Positions 22,267 to 23,447 of a DNA stretch of 23,447 bases are shown here, in pieces. Where the stretch lies: positions 1 through 23,447 of the forward strand of contig JALDAH010000010.1 of the NCBI GenBank assembly GCA_022729275.1, in the 5' to 3' direction. Every line of letters begins with the position of its first letter. Position 1 is the stretch's first letter. The translations under genes and the position numbers were made by a program. A model generated the notes under the pieces. It worked only from the letters and a program-made list of their open reading frames with translations. It was not told the DNA's origin and made no database searches. The stretch is from Candidatus Nanoanaerosalina archaeon. GTDB taxonomy: Archaea > Nanohalarchaeota > Nanosalinia > Nanosalinales > Nanoanaerosalinaceae.

Positions 22267-22578
22267 TTAATCCTTGAACTCTAGATGGATGTTGTGATCC
22301 CCCTCATCGTCAACAAGCTCAGACATAACATCTTTTAATCCCTCGGAAGCTGCTGTTTCTCCCTTGTAATCCTCTATTTTTTCAAGTATGTACCTAACTA
22401 AAAAAACAACGTCCTCCTTGTCCACTCCTAATTCCTCGATGGTTTTGTGTATATTCTCCATCCTCTGATGATGTTTCATGTCTTTTCTCATCGCCTGTAA
22501 AGTTTCAAGCTTCTTTTTCTCTATCTCGAGATGTTTTCTTTTGTAGGCGGAAAGTTCCTCGATTTCTTCTTCACTCAT
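22267..22578 (-). CDS. Small charged helical protein of unknown function
   Basis: The 103-residue soluble protein is not recognised. The N-terminal half is a lysine/glutamate-rich helix with heptad-like spacing (about 1-50: EEEIEELSAYKRKHLEIEKK and on). A segment GVDKEDVVFLVRYILEKIEDYKG looks like a second, amphipathic helix, and the end is acidic. It lies on the opposite strand between the second ATPase and its TadC gene, ending 12 nt from the ATPase stop. A TATA-like box (22601-22609) sits about 26 nt before ATG 22578, fitting a leaderless transcript divergent from the TadC gene. An accessory or regulatory role in the second system is only a guess from position. Confidence 0.7.
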   Translation of the reverse strand: MSEEEIEELSAYKRKHLEIEKKKLETLQAMRKDMKHHQRMENIHKTIEELGVDKEDVVFLVRYILEKIEDYKGETAASEGLKDVMSELVDDEGDHNIHLEFKD

Positions 22579-22600
22579 AAGTGTAGTTTGTGATGAACCA

Positions 22601-22609
22601 AATAAAACA
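22601..22609 (-). promoter_or_regulatory. TATA-like box of the small helical protein gene
   Basis: The minus strand reads TGTTTTATTTGG, about 26 nt before ATG 22578, which is the spacing expected for a leaderless archaeal mRNA. Confidence 0.45.
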
Positions 22610-22630
22610 GTTTCGAACCTTTTATCAAAA

Positions 22631-22638
22631 CTTTTATT
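22631..22638 (+). promoter_or_regulatory. TATA-like box of the third TadC gene
   Basis: CTTTTATT lies about 27-34 nt before ATG 22665. With the box on the other strand it makes a compact divergent promoter pair in the 86-nt gap; both transcripts would be nearly leaderless. Confidence 0.45.
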
Positions 22639-22664
22639 GGGTGGAACCTCAAAGTATTTGTTAG

Positions 22665-23447
22665 ATGATTACGGAAAACAGCGGTGTCAAAAACCCTGAG
22701 CACAGGAAGAAAAAGAAGAACATAAGAGAAAAATTTATAGAAAGACTTCTACCGATCGCGGAGAGGACTGAGGGTTTATTCCCTACTTTGAAAAAAGAGA
22801 TGGTTCAAGCAGGGATGAAAGACAGGGACAAGACAAAGTATGTTGCAGAACAGATGTTTAACGCTTTAACACTTGCCTTTTATGCTGCTGCCGGACTTGT
22901 AATCGTAGGTCTTATCTTCGGGGAGACCGATTTTTATGGATACGCAGGTATTATTTCACCAGTAATACTTATTTTCGGGACATTCACATTCATAAAAAAA
23001 CCTAAGGCAGAAGTAAATAAGCGGATGAGGGATATAGAAAAAGAACTTCCCTACGCTATGAGACATCTGCTGATAGAGGTCGAGGCGGGCATCCCGCTGT
23101 ATCAGGCCATGGTCTCCATTACTGAGGGTTATGGTGCTGTTTCAGAGGAGTTCAAAAAAATCGTCAATGAGATAAATGCGGGGGAAGATGAAGTCAAAGC
23201 ACTTGAAAACGCTGTCCTGAGGAACCCGTCTCAAAAGTTCAGGAGAGGTATCTGGCAGATAATAAACGCTCTGAGATCCGGATCAGATATATCGAATACG
23301 CTTTCATCTCTTGTAGATAATCTCATACAGCAACAGATACTTCAGGTAGAAAAGTACGGGGAAGAACTGAATCCTTATACCTTGATGTACATGCTCATCG
23401 CTATAATAATGCCATCTCTCGGTGTGACTTTTTTCATGATGCTCTCA
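22665..23447 (+). CDS. Type II/IV secretion platform protein, TadC/FlaJ-like, 3' end outside window
   Basis: The frame is open from ATG 22665 to the window edge (261 residues). A basic cytoplasmic start (HRKKKKN) precedes two spans (about 66-86 and 93-110). The T2SSF domain follows (ELPYAMRHLLIEVEAGIPLYQAM at about 127-149, SGSDISNTLSSLVDNLI near 205-221), and then the start of a C-terminal span at 240-261. It is the probable platform partner of the ATPase at 20752. Whether a second T2SSF domain or a partner gene follows cannot be seen. The start is supported by a TATA-like box at leaderless spacing. Confidence 0.92.
   Translation, partial: MITENSGVKNPEHRKKKKNIREKFIERLLPIAERTEGLFPTLKKEMVQAGMKDRDKTKYVAEQMFNALTLAFYAAAGLVIVGLIFGETDFYGYAGIISPVILIFGTFTFIKKPKAEVNKRMRDIEKELPYAMRHLLIEVEAGIPLYQAMVSITEGYGAVSEEFKKIVNEINAGEDEVKALENAVLRNPSQKFRRGIWQIINALRSGSDISNTLSSLVDNLIQQQILQVEKYGEELNPYTLMYMLIAIIMPSLGVTFFMMLS

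Noticed and set aside
1..23447. CRISPR array, insertion sequence or prophage
   Set aside because: No regularly spaced repeats, transposase, integrase or phage structural genes are visible; the only long exact repeat is the pilin signal region.

Overview
The window comes from an archaeon. It carries clamp-loader genes (the end of rfcS and a complete rfcL), a thermosome subunit, an archaeal-type prepilin peptidase, archaeal VirB11/GspE-type ATPases with single-domain TadC membrane proteins, TATA-like boxes (several fitting leaderless starts), and an intron-containing tRNA-Ile(UAU). The DNA is AT-rich with strong use of ATA for isoleucine and AGA/AGG for arginine. Cytosolic proteins such as RfcL are lysine-rich, while the predicted surface proteins are extremely acidic; this argues against a salt-in halophile proteome. 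Content and style suggest a small-genome (DPANN-like) archaeon, but the lineage is an inference.

Layout. 2-190 (+): C-terminus of RfcS. 200-3524 (-): two acidic surface proteins, one of them a pilin-type N-terminus fused to three InlB-like repeats; they separate rfcS from rfcL (3559-4770, +). 4767-16737 (-): a 12-kb type IV pilus-like locus. In transcription order it holds a coiled-coil protein with a basic tail, two paralogous pilins, two further pilin-like proteins, a secretion ATPase, two TadC/TadB-like platform proteins, then three translationally coupled pilin-like proteins of about 274, 691 and 797 residues. The last carries DUF2341-like and LamG-like domains. 16839-18503 (-): thermosome. 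18504-18872: the only long gene-poor gap, holding a puzzling 47-codon open frame and two hairpins. 18873-19012 (+): tRNA-Ile(UAU) with a 66-nt intron. 19032-19952 (-): prepilin peptidase. 19974-23447 (+): a second pilus/secretion module (winged-helix/coiled-coil protein, second ATPase, then a third TadC protein cut by the window edge), interrupted by a small opposite-strand gene.

How the parts fit. The peptidase would trim the N-termini of the pilin-like proteins. The ATPases would drive assembly on the TadC-type platforms. The two paralogous pilins are the likely filament subunits, and the large multidomain proteins are candidate tip or surface adhesins. TATA-like boxes before the coiled-coil gene, the third pilin-like gene and the first platform gene suggest that the big locus is transcribed in segments. 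The most notable items are the giant pilin-like proteins, the pilin/InlB-repeat fusion, and the UAU tRNA with its palindromic splice-site region.
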